Of a stretch of 64,000 nucleotides of DNA, positions 16,954 through 25,111 are shown one piece after another; the stretch's first letter is position 1; each line of letters begins with the position of its first letter. This DNA is from CAJPQU01 sp052170475. Lineage in GTDB: Bacteria; Bacillota; Negativicutes; Selenomonadales; Selenomonadaceae. Made by a program: the position numbers and the translations under genes. Under the pieces are notes generated by a model. That model saw only the letters and a list, made by a program, of their open reading frames with translations, ran no database searches and had not been told where the DNA came from. The stretch lies in the NCBI GenBank assembly GCA_052170475.1, contig JBQNAL010000003.1:115742-179741 (forward strand), written 5' to 3'.

Positions 16954-17112
16954 TCAGCCAAAAGCCAAAAGCCCCCATAGCCCCGCCATCGCTGCCGCGA
17001 TGGTGAGAGCGATGAAAAAAGCAGCGCGCGCATACTCCTTGATGTCCCATCGTCCCTTTGGCGTTTGCCAATATTGGCGCAGGGTGCGCCCGTAGCCTAC
17101 CAAACGGCTCAC
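16954..17112 (-). CDS. Small single-helix membrane protein (52 aa)
   Basis: This short ORF between proA and nadD starts with GTG at 17112, overlapping the proA stop by four bases (GTGA), which suggests translational coupling. A GAGGGG lies 11 bases upstream. The protein begins MSRLVGYGRTLRQYWQTPKG, has a charged stretch and then one hydrophobic helix at about residues 31-50 (AFFIALTIAAAMAGLWGLLA). I do not recognise the family. Its hydrophobic pattern and exact junction with proA argue it is real, but coding is unproven. Confidence 0.55.
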   Translation of the reverse strand: MSRLVGYGRTLRQYWQTPKGRWDIKEYARAAFFIALTIAAAMAGLWGLLAFG

Positions 17113-18365
17113 AGGCGAATCTGCCCCTCGCCCGTGATGAGATACTTCGTGCTGGTCAGCGCCCTAAGCCCCATGGGGCCTCGGGCGTGCAGCTTTTGCG
17201 TGCTGATCCCGATCTCCGCCCCGAAGCCAAATTCAAACCCATCGGTGAAGCGGGTGGATGCGTTGACGTAGACCGCCGCCGCGTCGACTTCCTGCTGGAA
17301 GCGCCGCGCCCGCGCAAAATCGCGGGTCACAATCGTCTCCGAGTGGCCGGTGTTATACCGATTGATGTGCGCGATGGCCGCCCCGACATCCTCCACTACG
17401 CGGATGGACAAGATGAGATCGTCGTATTCCGTCGCCCAGTCCTCGTCCGTCGCCGCCGCCATCGTCGGCACAATCGCCCGGCTCCTTTCGCAGCCGCGAA
17501 GCTCTACCCCGCGCCTCTCCATGGCCGCCGCGATGCGCGGCAAAAACGCCTCCGCCTCCGCTTCATGGACGAGCAGCGTTTCCATCGCATTGCAGACCGC
17601 GGGGCGGGACGTCTTGGCATTGATCGCGATGGCCTCCGCCATCGCCAGATCGGCTCCGACGTCCACATAAGTGTGGCAGATCCCCGCCCCCGTCTCAATC
17701 ACCGGCACGGCGCTCTCTCGCACCACTTTTTGAATGAGTCCCGCGCCGCCTCGGGGGATGATCACGTCGAGAAGCCCCCTCAAGCCCATCATGACATCGA
17801 CCGCCTGCCGATCCGGGCTGTCCACGAAGGTGATCGCCCCCTCGGGCATCCCCGCCTCCTCCGCCGCCCGCGTCAAAAGGCGGGCGATGACGCGGTTCGA
17901 GCGCAGCGCTTCCGATCCGCCCCGCAGCAGCACCGCATTGCCGGACTTCAGGCACAGCCCTGCCGCGTCGGCAGTCACATTGGGACGCGCTTCGTAGATG
18001 ATCCCCACCACGCCGAGCGGCACGCGCACCTGCCGAATCTCCAGCCCGTTGGGGCGCAGAGCGGAAGAAACCCCTTCCCCCACGGGATCGGGGAGCGCCG
18101 CCGTCTGCCGAAGACCGTCCGCCATGGCGTTGACCCGTCCCTCATCGAGGCGCAAGCGATCTAAAAACGCGCCTTTCACGCCCCGCTGCCGCGCCGCTTC
18201 CCCATCCGCATCGTTCGCAGCCAAAATGTCCGGCATCCCTTCCGTCAGGGCTTCGGCCATGGCGAAAAGCGCTTCATTTTTCACCGTCGTCCGCGTCACC
18301 GCCAGCTGTCGAGCCGCCCTGCGCGCCAGTTCCGCCTGTGCCAAAAGCTGCGCTCTCATCTCCAT
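17109..18365 (-). CDS. proA: Gamma-glutamyl phosphate reductase
   Basis: ProA reduces gamma-glutamyl phosphate to glutamate semialdehyde with NADPH, the second step of proline synthesis. The 418-residue protein is an aldehyde-dehydrogenase-fold enzyme with the catalytic cysteine in RPAVCNAMETLLVHE and the conserved LRGGSEALRSN and FGFGAEIGISTQKLHARGPMG stretches. The ATG at 18365 has AAGGAGG eight bases upstream; the frame is open further to 18416 without support. proB lies upstream on the same strand, but a strong terminator hairpin separates the two. Confidence 0.96.
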   Translation of the reverse strand: MEMRAQLLAQAELARRAARQLAVTRTTVKNEALFAMAEALTEGMPDILAANDADGEAARQRGVKGAFLDRLRLDEGRVNAMADGLRQTAALPDPVGEGVSSALRPNGLEIRQVRVPLGVVGIIYEARPNVTADAAGLCLKSGNAVLLRGGSEALRSNRVIARLLTRAAEEAGMPEGAITFVDSPDRQAVDVMMGLRGLLDVIIPRGGAGLIQKVVRESAVPVIETGAGICHTYVDVGADLAMAEAIAINAKTSRPAVCNAMETLLVHEAEAEAFLPRIAAAMERRGVELRGCERSRAIVPTMAAATDEDWATEYDDLILSIRVVEDVGAAIAHINRYNTGHSETIVTRDFARARRFQQEVDAAAVYVNASTRFTDGFEFGFGAEIGISTQKLHARGPMGLRALTSTKYLITGEGQIRL

Positions 18366-18421
18366 CGCCACCCCCTCCTTCGCTCTGCCAAACTTCCCCG
18401 CGCCTTTTCCTACCATATGAA

Positions 18422-18456
18422 TAAAGAAAAGGAAAACGGCCGAACGCCGTTTTCCT
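18422..18456 (-). terminator. Terminator or attenuator between proB and proA
   Basis: On the minus strand an 11-bp perfect stem AGGAAAACGGC/GCCGTTTTCCT with a 5-base loop is followed by TTTCTTTATT. It lies between the end of proB (18497) and the start of proA (18365), so transcripts from proB should be reduced before proA. Confidence 0.82.
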
Positions 18457-18496
18457 CATTATGGCACATCGCTCCGGCATCGTCAATCCCTGCCTT

Positions 18497-19621
18497 TTAG
18501 ACCATCAACACCATATTGTCGCGGTGGATCACCTCATCGAACGCCGCCCCCGGGAGTACCTCGGCGAGTTCTTTCGTGCGGTGCCCGGCGATCTTGCGGA
18601 GCGATGCGGCGTCGTAATTGACGATACCGCGCGCGATCTCCCGCCCCGCCAAGGTCAGGACGCGCACCGTGCTCCGTTCGCCGAAATCCCCTTCCGCTGA
18701 GACGAGCCCCGCCGCCAAGAGGCTTTTCCCGCCGGTGAGCATGGCCGCCGCGCAGCCGTCGTCCACCACCAAATCCCCCGCGATGTGGCGGCCGAAAGCC
18801 AGCCAACTCTTGCGCGCCTTGAGATGGGCTTCCTTCGCAGGAAAGAGCGTCCCCACCGCTTCCCCCCGCAGGATGGCGCGAATCACGCCGTCCTCTTCCC
18901 CTCGGGCGATGACCATCGTCACCCCCGCGCTCATGGCCATCTTCGCCGCCTCGATCTTCGTCCTCATCCCACCGGTGCCCGCCGCCGATCCCGCGCCGCC
19001 CGCCAAGGCCTCGATCTCCGGCGTGATCTCCCGCACCTCCGAGAGGAGCCGCGCCGCCCGATCCGTCTGGGGATTCGCCGTGTAGAGGCCGTCCACGTCG
19101 GAGAGGAGGATGAGGACATCCGCATCCACCAGCGTCGCTACCGTCGCAGACAACGTATCGTTGTCCCCGATCTTCACCTCGTCTACCGCGACGGCGTCGT
19201 TCTCGTTGATCACCGGCAGGACGCCCATGGCGAGCATCGCCTTCAGCGCGTTTCTGGAATTGGTGTACTGGTGGTGGCGCAGCGAATTTTCTCGGGTCAA
19301 GAGTACCTGCCCCGCCGTCTTCCCGTAAGCGGCAAAGAGAGAGCCATAGGCGTGCATCAGCGCCCCCTGCCCCACGGCGGCCAAGGCCTGCCGCTCAGGG
19401 ATCGCCTTGGGACGCTTCTTCTTGCCCATGCGATCCATCCCCACAGCGATGGCGCCCGAGGTCACCAAAAGGATCTCCCGCCCTTGATTCGTTAGATCCG
19501 TCAGCTCCCGCACCAAATTTTCCATGCGGGAGAGATTCATCTTCCCCGTGGGATAGGTGATGGTGCTCGTCCCCACCTTCACCACGATGCGCTTGGCTTC
19601 TTTCAGCCCCGCTCTCTTCAT
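18497..19621 (-). CDS. proB: Glutamate 5-kinase
   Basis: ProB phosphorylates glutamate to gamma-glutamyl phosphate, the committed and feedback-inhibited step of proline synthesis. The 374-residue protein has the amino-acid kinase domain (about 8-260; VVKVGTSTIT, LVTSGAIAVGMDRMG, NENDAVAV, GTGGMRTKIEAAKMA) and a C-terminal PUA domain (about 282-360), the full-length two-domain form. The ATG at 19621 has a purine-rich GAAAGAAGAGGAAG before it. yhbY and obgE lie upstream on the same strand. Confidence 0.96.
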   Translation of the reverse strand: MKRAGLKEAKRIVVKVGTSTITYPTGKMNLSRMENLVRELTDLTNQGREILLVTSGAIAVGMDRMGKKKRPKAIPERQALAAVGQGALMHAYGSLFAAYGKTAGQVLLTRENSLRHHQYTNSRNALKAMLAMGVLPVINENDAVAVDEVKIGDNDTLSATVATLVDADVLILLSDVDGLYTANPQTDRAARLLSEVREITPEIEALAGGAGSAAGTGGMRTKIEAAKMAMSAGVTMVIARGEEDGVIRAILRGEAVGTLFPAKEAHLKARKSWLAFGRHIAGDLVVDDGCAAAMLTGGKSLLAAGLVSAEGDFGERSTVRVLTLAGREIARGIVNYDAASLRKIAGHRTKELAEVLPGAAFDEVIHRDNMVLMV

Positions 19622-19648
19622 GCCGCTTCCTCTTCTTTCCTTCGCCCC

Positions 19649-19951
19649 TTACGGCAGCTCGATCTTCGGCTTTTCAAAATTCCGCTTCCAAAGGAGGGCG
19701 TTGCGGCCGATGGTCTGCACCAAATCTGCGTCCACTCGCTCCGTCAGCATTTCAATCAGCAGCTTCGGCTCGTCCGGGGCGTTCTTCTGCACCCGCACCT
19801 TGATCAGCTCCTGCTTTTTGATGACGGCACGCGCCGACTGCACCAGCGCCGCCGTCACCCCCTCCTTGCCGACGTTGACCACCGGCTCGCGCTTCATGCC
19901 CTCCGTGCGCAGGAAGCGCTTTTGTTTATCCGTCAATGTGTGGCGTATCAA
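19649..19951 (-). CDS. yhbY: YhbY family CRM-domain RNA-binding protein
   Basis: The 100-residue protein is a single CRM domain, associated with pre-50S ribosome particles. Conserved features are LTDKQKRFLRTEG at the N terminus, VNVGKEGVT near residues 26-34 and a C-terminal IGRNALLWKRN. The start appears to be TTG at 19951 with GGAG six bases upstream. Its place after obgE is a common arrangement and fits ribosome assembly. Confidence 0.92.
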   Translation of the reverse strand: MIRHTLTDKQKRFLRTEGMKREPVVNVGKEGVTAALVQSARAVIKKQELIKVRVQKNAPDEPKLLIEMLTERVDADLVQTIGRNALLWKRNFEKPKIELP

Positions 19952-19972
19952 CCTATTCTCCTTCTCTCTTGC

Positions 19973-21256
19973 TCACGCTTGAAACTCAAACTCCATCGCC
20001 CCGATGCGCACCGTATCGCCCTCTTTGATCCCGCGCTTTTTGAGACGACTGTCGATGCCCTTCATGCGCCAGATGTACTGGAAGCGGCGCAAGGCCTCAT
20101 CGTTGCCGAAATTCGTCATGGCGACCAATTTTTCCAAAGCCTTCCCGCTGACGACAAAATCGCCGTGATCGTTCCGGCTGATGGTCACCCGCTCGGGATC
20201 CTCGTCCTTGTCTGCGTCGTAAACCTTGATCCCGTCGCTTTCTTCCGGCTCCTCAACGTAAGCCTCCAGCATCTCCGCCACCTTGGCGACGAGGGCAGAA
20301 AGACCCTCGCGCGTCGCCGCCGAGGCCGGCAAAATAGGAATCCCCTCCGCAGCCGCTAATTTTTCCAAGCGTTGGTAATGTTCCGCCGCCCCCGGCAGAT
20401 CCATCTTATTCGCCACCAGAAGCTGCGGGCGGCGGGCGATCTTCGCGCTGTACTTCGTCAGTTCCGCGTTGATTCGGTGATAATCCTCCACCGGGTCGCG
20501 CCCCTCGACGCCGGAAGCGTCCACCACGTGCAGGATGACCTTCGTGCGCTCCACATGACGGAGGAAATCATGGCCGAGACCCGCGCCCTCCGCCGCCCCC
20601 TCGATGAGGCCGGGGATGTCCGCCATGACGAAGCTCCGCTCGTCATCCACGCGCACGACCCCCAAGACCGGCGTCAGCGTCGTGAAGTGGTACTCCGCGA
20701 TCTCGGGACGAGCCGCCGAAACGCAGGCGATGAGGCTGGACTTCCCCACGCTGGGATAGCCCACCAGCCCCACGTCCGCCAAGAGCTTCAGCTCCAATAA
20801 AAGGCTCCGACTCTCCCCCGGCTCCCCAAACTCCGCGAAGGTGGGAGCGCGGTTCTTGCTGGAGGAGAATTTCGCGTTCCCCCGCCCCCCGCGCCCGCCT
20901 TTGGCGATGACCACGCGCTGCCCCGCCTCGGTGAGATCGGCGATGACCTCGTCGCTCTCCGCGTCCTTGACGAGGGTGCCGGGCGGCACCTTGACGAGAC
21001 AGGGCGGCGCGTTGTGTCCGTACTGGTTCTTGATGTCGCCGTTCTCCCCGCTTTCCCCGCGGAACTGGCGGTGATAGCGGAAATAGAGGAGCGTATTCAT
21101 ATTGGGATCCACCACGAAGATGACGTCCGCGCCGCGTCCCCCATCGCCGCCGGAGGGGCCGCCCTTGGGGACGAATTTTTCCCGACGAAACGCCGACTTT
21201 CCATGTCCGCCGTCCCCCGCCTTCACCGTGATGGTCGTCCGATCAATAAATTGCAT
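19973..21256 (-). CDS. obgE: GTPase ObgE/CgtA
   Basis: Obg is an essential GTPase acting in late 50S assembly and stress response. The 427-residue protein has a glycine-rich Obg fold (about 1-158; GGDGGRGADVIFV, GGRGGRGNAKF), a G domain with G1 GYPSVGKSSL, G3 DIPGLIEGA and G4 NKMD, and a C-terminal OCT domain found in Gram-positive Obg (RRFQYIWRMKGIDSRLKKRG). I place the start at the ATG at 21256, after a GGGGG tract, and not at 21268. It follows rpmA, the standard rplU-prp-rpmA-obgE order. Confidence 0.97.
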   Translation of the reverse strand: MQFIDRTTITVKAGDGGHGKSAFRREKFVPKGGPSGGDGGRGADVIFVVDPNMNTLLYFRYHRQFRGESGENGDIKNQYGHNAPPCLVKVPPGTLVKDAESDEVIADLTEAGQRVVIAKGGRGGRGNAKFSSSKNRAPTFAEFGEPGESRSLLLELKLLADVGLVGYPSVGKSSLIACVSAARPEIAEYHFTTLTPVLGVVRVDDERSFVMADIPGLIEGAAEGAGLGHDFLRHVERTKVILHVVDASGVEGRDPVEDYHRINAELTKYSAKIARRPQLLVANKMDLPGAAEHYQRLEKLAAAEGIPILPASAATREGLSALVAKVAEMLEAYVEEPEESDGIKVYDADKDEDPERVTISRNDHGDFVVSGKALEKLVAMTNFGNDEALRRFQYIWRMKGIDSRLKKRGIKEGDTVRIGAMEFEFQA

Positions 21257-21323
21257 AAAAACCCCCAAAGTCTAAAAACAAGAATACCTGCGCCCGAAGA
21301 CGCAGGTACATGCTTTGTCTCAC

Positions 21324-21620
21324 TTACGCTTGTGCTTCTTCCACCGCGTACACGCTGACTTGGCGACGATAGCGGCCGCGGCGCTCGAAAGCGACCTTGC
21401 CCGCCACTTTCGCGAACAGCGTATCATCCTTACCGATGCCAACATTGTTGCCCGGGTGGAAATGCGTCCCACGCTGACGAACCAAAATGCTCCCCGCCGT
21501 CACCACCGTATTGGCTTGCGCCTTGACGCCGAGACGCTGGGCGGCGCTGTCGCGTCCGTTGCGCGTGCTGCTGACGCCCTTTTTATGTGCGAAAAGCTGT
21601 AAATCGAATTGAAAATTCAT
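21324..21620 (-). CDS. rpmA: 50S ribosomal protein L27 with cleavable N-terminal extension
   Basis: L27 reaches the peptidyl-transferase centre with its N terminus. This 98-residue precursor begins MNFQFDLQLF before AHKKGVSSTRNGRDS, the mature N terminus. That leader matches the Firmicute form cut between Phe and Ala by the protease Prp, encoded just upstream. An SD-like GGGGGTG precedes the ATG at 21620. Loss of processing is lethal in S. aureus (known), which explains the tight gene pairing. Confidence 0.96.
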   Translation of the reverse strand: MNFQFDLQLFAHKKGVSSTRNGRDSAAQRLGVKAQANTVVTAGSILVRQRGTHFHPGNNVGIGKDDTLFAKVAGKVAFERRGRYRRQVSVYAVEEAQA

Positions 21621-21626
21621 GCGGTT

Positions 21627-21950
21627 TCACCCCCGTAACTCGTTCATCCGGACGGCATCCGGATTCGCCCTTTGAATGGCGGCGAATCCTAACTGTGCCG
21701 TCTCCAATATTGCCTGTGTGAGGTCATCGGGCTCGCTCTTGAGCTTCATCCGCAAGTCACCGCTCGGCCTGACATCATAGTCAAGCGGCCGATGCAAATG
21801 CTCGCCTATCCCCAAAAGAGCGGTCTGCGCCAAGGCCGATATGCCCGCGCAGACGATATCCTGTCCGCGCGCCGCCGTGCCGCTGTGGCCGTGCACCCGC
21901 ATCCCGGATATTTTCCCGTCTGCTAAACGAAAAACGTCTATGTGGATCAT
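21627..21950 (-). CDS. prp: Ribosomal-processing cysteine protease Prp
   Basis: Prp (formerly DUF464/YsxB) removes the N-terminal extension of L27 during ribosome assembly. With the ATG at 21950 the protein is 107 residues and the catalytic dyad falls at His22 (VHGHSG) and Cys34 (GQDIVCAGISAL), the same numbering as S. aureus Prp. A TTG two codons upstream (21956) directly follows the rplU stop and is an alternative start. It sits between its neighbours rplU and rpmA, six bases before rpmA. Confidence 0.93.
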   Translation of the reverse strand: MIHIDVFRLADGKISGMRVHGHSGTAARGQDIVCAGISALAQTALLGIGEHLHRPLDYDVRPSGDLRMKLKSEPDDLTQAILETAQLGFAAIQRANPDAVRMNELRG

Positions 21951-21956
21951 CGGCAA

Positions 21957-22268
21957 TTACGCCTCGATCTTTTCGATCACGACTTTCGTGTAGGGCTGAC
22001 GATGACCCTGACGACGGCGATAGTTCGACTTCGCCTTGTACTTGAAGACTAAAATCTTCTTCGCCTTGCCTTGGGCTTCCACCTTGCCCGTGACCTTTGC
22101 CCCTTCGACGAAGGGCTTGCCCACCGTGACTTCAGCGTCATTGACGATGGTGAGAACCGCCGGGAACGTCACCGCGTCACCTTCGGACGCGTCGAGCTTC
22201 TCCACGTAGATCGTGTCACCCTCGGCCACCTTATACTGCTTGCCGCCGGTCTTGATGATTGCGTACAT
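21957..22268 (-). CDS. rplU: 50S ribosomal protein L21
   Basis: L21 is a primary 23S rRNA-binding protein. The 103-residue protein starts MYAIIKTGGKQYKVAEGDTI and ends with the basic KSNYRRRQGHRQPYTKVVIEKIEA segment. GGGAGG lies upstream of the ATG at 22268. It is the first gene of the long minus-strand run; its promoter is at 22379-22407, leaving a leader of about 100 bases that may hold an L21 autoregulatory structure. Confidence 0.97.
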   Translation of the reverse strand: MYAIIKTGGKQYKVAEGDTIYVEKLDASEGDAVTFPAVLTIVNDAEVTVGKPFVEGAKVTGKVEAQGKAKKILVFKYKAKSNYRRRQGHRQPYTKVVIEKIEA

Positions 22269-22378
22269 CTAATCTTACACCTCCCATGCGTTTACTCGCC
22301 GACTACGGTACAGCGTTCGCTGATTTTAGAACCTCGCCGAGCGGTTGGGGAAAGCGCCAAAGGCGCTTAACTTCCCGT

Positions 22379-22407
22379 ATGATAACACAGGCGCGGCGTC
22401 TTGTCAA
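22379..22407 (-). promoter_or_regulatory. Sigma-A promoter of the rplU operon
   Basis: On the minus strand a perfect TTGACA (22407-22402) and TATCAT (22384-22379) are 17 bases apart. The leader to rplU contains a GCGCC/GGCGC hairpin near 22353-22369 (AAGCGCCTTTGGCGCTT) and may be an L21 leader RNA, which I could not confirm by alignment. Confidence 0.78.
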
Positions 22408-22481
22408 ACGCTTCTTCTCCTTATATGCGCCCCTCCATTCAGGAATTTTTTCAAAACCCCTCCATTTTTTATTCAGGATAA

Positions 22482-22510
22482 TTGACAAAGCCTCCCTCGG
22501 TCACTATAAT
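22482..22510 (+). promoter_or_regulatory. Promoter of the metal-uptake operon with a possible Fur half-site
   Basis: A perfect TTGACA (22482-22487) and perfect TATAAT (22505-22510) with a 17-base spacer stand upstream of the TrmO-like gene. Directly after the -10, TTGCATATGATAATCTC (22511-22527) contains TGATAAT, half of a Fur-type site. Confidence 0.8.
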
Positions 22511-22604
22511 TTGCATATGATAATCTCAAAAACAAAAAACGAGAGCATCAACCTATCTACCCCGAGAGAATCAGCCTATTTTTTCCCGTGAGGAGGTGAT
22601 TCGT

Positions 22605-23006
22605 GTGGAAGTAAAACCTCTTGGCACCATTCACAGCCCCTTCCAAGAACCGGGCGCATGTCCCCGGCAGGGACGGTTTTCCGACGCGGTTTCCGTCATC
22701 AAGGTAGATCCTGCGTACGGTGACGCACTCTTAGGCGTGGAAGAGGGGCAGCGCTACCTCGTCCTCTACGAGGCGCATTTGGCGGATCGGAGCCGCCTGC
22801 AAACGATTCCCCCCGCGCGAAAGGAACTCTGGGGCGTCTTTGCCAGCCGCTCTCCCCATCGGCCTAATCCCATCAATCTCTGCATCGTGCATCTCGCACG
22901 GCGCGAGGGGAACGCGCTCTACGTCACCGGTCTTGACGCGGTGGACGGCAGCCGTCTCATCGACATCAAGCCCTACGCCAAGGACATCGACGCCGTCGAA
23001 GACTGA
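22605..23006 (+). CDS. TrmO/TsaA-like methyltransferase family protein
   Basis: The 133-residue protein matches the TrmO (TsaA/YaeB) family, which in E. coli methylates N6-threonylcarbamoyladenosine at tRNA position 37 using S-adenosylmethionine. Visible motifs are LGTIHSPF at the N terminus, GVFASRSPHRPNPINLCIVHL and DGSRLIDIKPY near the C terminus. It is the short form, lacking the extra C-terminal domain of E. coli TrmO. GTG at 22605 has AGGAGG eight bases upstream; an earlier GTG overlaps that site. It is first in an operon of TonB-receptor and metal ABC genes, so a role other than tRNA modification is possible (inference). Confidence 0.85.
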   Translation: MEVKPLGTIHSPFQEPGACPRQGRFSDAVSVIKVDPAYGDALLGVEEGQRYLVLYEAHLADRSRLQTIPPARKELWGVFASRSPHRPNPINLCIVHLARREGNALYVTGLDAVDGSRLIDIKPYAKDIDAVED

Positions 23007-23053
23007 AGCGAAAACCTAAACAACCTATGACCATAAAGGAGAGATTTGACACC

Positions 23054-25057
23054 ATGAAAAAAATGATGATGGGCTTCGCCGGGGCGCTGTCCCTCTTGGC
23101 CGCACAGTCCGCCGCAGAGGCGGCGGAAGCCCTGCAAACCTTTGACTTGGACGAGATCGTGGTGGTGGCGCACCGTGATACCGACACGGCGGAAACCTCG
23201 GTCAATGTAAAAGAGCTGATCGACGCCGGACAAATTAAGACAGCGGCAGATATTTTAGCCAACGTCCCCGGCGTCGTGGTGACGAAAGGGCAGAACAACG
23301 GCATCCAAGTGGGGCTGCGAGGTCTGAACCACGAGCGCACCGTCATCGCCATCAACGGCAACGTGGTAACGAACATCGGCGAAATCGCGATGGGACGCGC
23401 CATGGAATGGGACGCCCTGCCCGTCACCGGGATAAAGAAAATCGAACTGATCCGCGGCACCTCGGCGCGTTACGGCGGCGCGGTAGGCGGCGTCATCAAC
23501 ATCATCACCGACGACGCCGACGTACCGGGATCGAAAACCACCCTGCGGCAGAGCGTCGGCAGTTGGCGCACGCACAAGACGACCCTGATCCACCAAGGCA
23601 CCAGCGCCGATCAGCGCCTTTCCTATAACCTCAACGCCTCCTATGCCAAGAGCGGCGGCTATTATCGAAACAACGACTCCAACGGGCACAACCTCCATTT
23701 CGACGTCACCTATAAATTGAACGACGCCGATCACCTGAACCTTTCCTACTCCCACATCTACAACCGCGAAGGCATCATCCTCGCGAACAATCGCACGAAA
23801 AACCCCGCCGCCGAATACTTAGGCTATGACAGCGCCTACCCCGTGACGCCGAACGCGCAGAACTGGGGCGACGGCTACCGGCAGTGGAAGACGGACAACA
23901 TCGCCCTCCAGTACACCACCCCCACCACCTCCCTCGGGCTTTTCGATTACCGGCAGACGCGCCACGATGAGGTGCGCCGCGTCATTAAGCCCATGGGCAA
24001 GCTGCGGCTCTTGGGTTGGGCGCCGTATTGGGATTCGAGGCTCCGAAACTACGGCCTCAACTTTCAGCAGACCGCCCGCGCTGGGGCGCACACCCTGCGC
24101 TACGGCCTCCAGTACGGGAAGATGGTCTACGAGATCCGCACCGAGGACAGTCGATACGAGCTGCCCTCCACCGGCGTCTTCGTGGAGGACGATTGGGCGC
24201 TGACGGATCGGACGACCTTGGGATTGTCGCTTCGCTACGATCACAACAAATTTGAAGCGAACAGCGGTGCACTGCGGGACAAAACCTTCACCCAGCTTTC
24301 CCCCGGCTTGAAGATCACCCAAACGCTGAGCGACCGGCAGACGCTCCACCTCAGCGCCCGTCGGCTCTTCCGCTCGCCCACCGTCGCTGATTTCAGCCGC
24401 TGGAGCACCGGCTACATCGATCGGATCGGCTCCTATCAGGCGGCCTTTGCCCCCGGGCTATCCCACGCGGCGTGGCAGTCGCTCCTCGGCGTTCCCTCGC
24501 CAGAAAAAGGTATGAACTACGAGCTTGGCTGGCGGGCGAAACTGGACGACAAGACGACGGTAGGGGTCACCGGCTTCTACTACGACATCGACGACTTTTT
24601 GAACATCCAATTCAAGGGAGGCCTCCTGCCGCCCATCGTCTACAACGTCGGCAACGTCAAAGTCAAGGGCGTGGAATTCACCGGCGAGCATCGCTTTAAC
24701 CCCCACTGGGCTCTAAGCGCCGGGTATACGCGACAGAGTACGACAAAGAGCGGCGACCGCTTCAATGCGCCCCTCAATGGGATGCCGGAATCCACCTTCA
24801 ACACGGGTCTTCGCTGGGACAACCTCCACGGCTGGCAGGCGGCGTTGGAGCTGCGCTACTTCGGCGCCATCCCCGACGCCTCGGACAGCGACTACGTCTC
24901 CCCTTACATGGTGACGGATCTCACCGTATCCTACTCCGTCGGGGCACACGTCATCAATTTTGCCGTGAACAACCTCTTTGACCGCTACTACGAGCAGACG
25001 CGTGATTTCCGGCAGCCCGGCATCAATTACAATCTCTCCTATCAATACACGTTCTAA
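23054..25057 (+). CDS. TonB-dependent outer-membrane receptor
   Basis: The 667-residue protein has a signal peptide (about 1-26, ending AEAAEA), a plug domain with ADILANVPGVVVTKGQNNGIQVGLRG and IELIRGTSARYGGAVGGVINIIT, and a 22-strand barrel ending in an aromatic residue (YNLSYQYTF), as outer-membrane proteins do. Such receptors import iron chelates, haem or cobalamin using TonB energy; the ligand is not readable. The ATG at 23054 gives a proper signal sequence; an upstream ATG at 23027 overlaps the Shine-Dalgarno. It is second in the operon and its presence is direct evidence for an outer membrane. Confidence 0.94.
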   Translation: MKKMMMGFAGALSLLAAQSAAEAAEALQTFDLDEIVVVAHRDTDTAETSVNVKELIDAGQIKTAADILANVPGVVVTKGQNNGIQVGLRGLNHERTVIAINGNVVTNIGEIAMGRAMEWDALPVTGIKKIELIRGTSARYGGAVGGVINIITDDADVPGSKTTLRQSVGSWRTHKTTLIHQGTSADQRLSYNLNASYAKSGGYYRNNDSNGHNLHFDVTYKLNDADHLNLSYSHIYNREGIILANNRTKNPAAEYLGYDSAYPVTPNAQNWGDGYRQWKTDNIALQYTTPTTSLGLFDYRQTRHDEVRRVIKPMGKLRLLGWAPYWDSRLRNYGLNFQQTARAGAHTLRYGLQYGKMVYEIRTEDSRYELPSTGVFVEDDWALTDRTTLGLSLRYDHNKFEANSGALRDKTFTQLSPGLKITQTLSDRQTLHLSARRLFRSPTVADFSRWSTGYIDRIGSYQAAFAPGLSHAAWQSLLGVPSPEKGMNYELGWRAKLDDKTTVGVTGFYYDIDDFLNIQFKGGLLPPIVYNVGNVKVKGVEFTGEHRFNPHWALSAGYTRQSTTKSGDRFNAPLNGMPESTFNTGLRWDNLHGWQAALELRYFGAIPDASDSDYVSPYMVTDLTVSYSVGAHVINFAVNNLFDRYYEQTRDFRQPGINYNLSYQYTF

Positions 25058-25063
25058 GAAAAA

Positions 25064-25090
25064 GCGGGCGCCTCGAACTTCGGGGCGCTC
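25064..25090 (+). repeat. Intercistronic hairpin between receptor and binding-protein genes
   Basis: GCGCCTCG (25068-25075) pairs with CGGGGCGC (25081-25088) over a 5-base loop. No T-run follows, so it is more likely an RNA-stability or processing element than a full terminator. Confidence 0.5.
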
Positions 25091-25111
25091 CCTTCATAGA
25101 AAGGAGATCCC

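Noticed and set aside
23255..23755. A 166-codon minus-strand frame inside the TonB receptor
   Set aside because: It is antisense to a strongly conserved receptor, and its Val/Gly-rich composition is that of a shadow frame.
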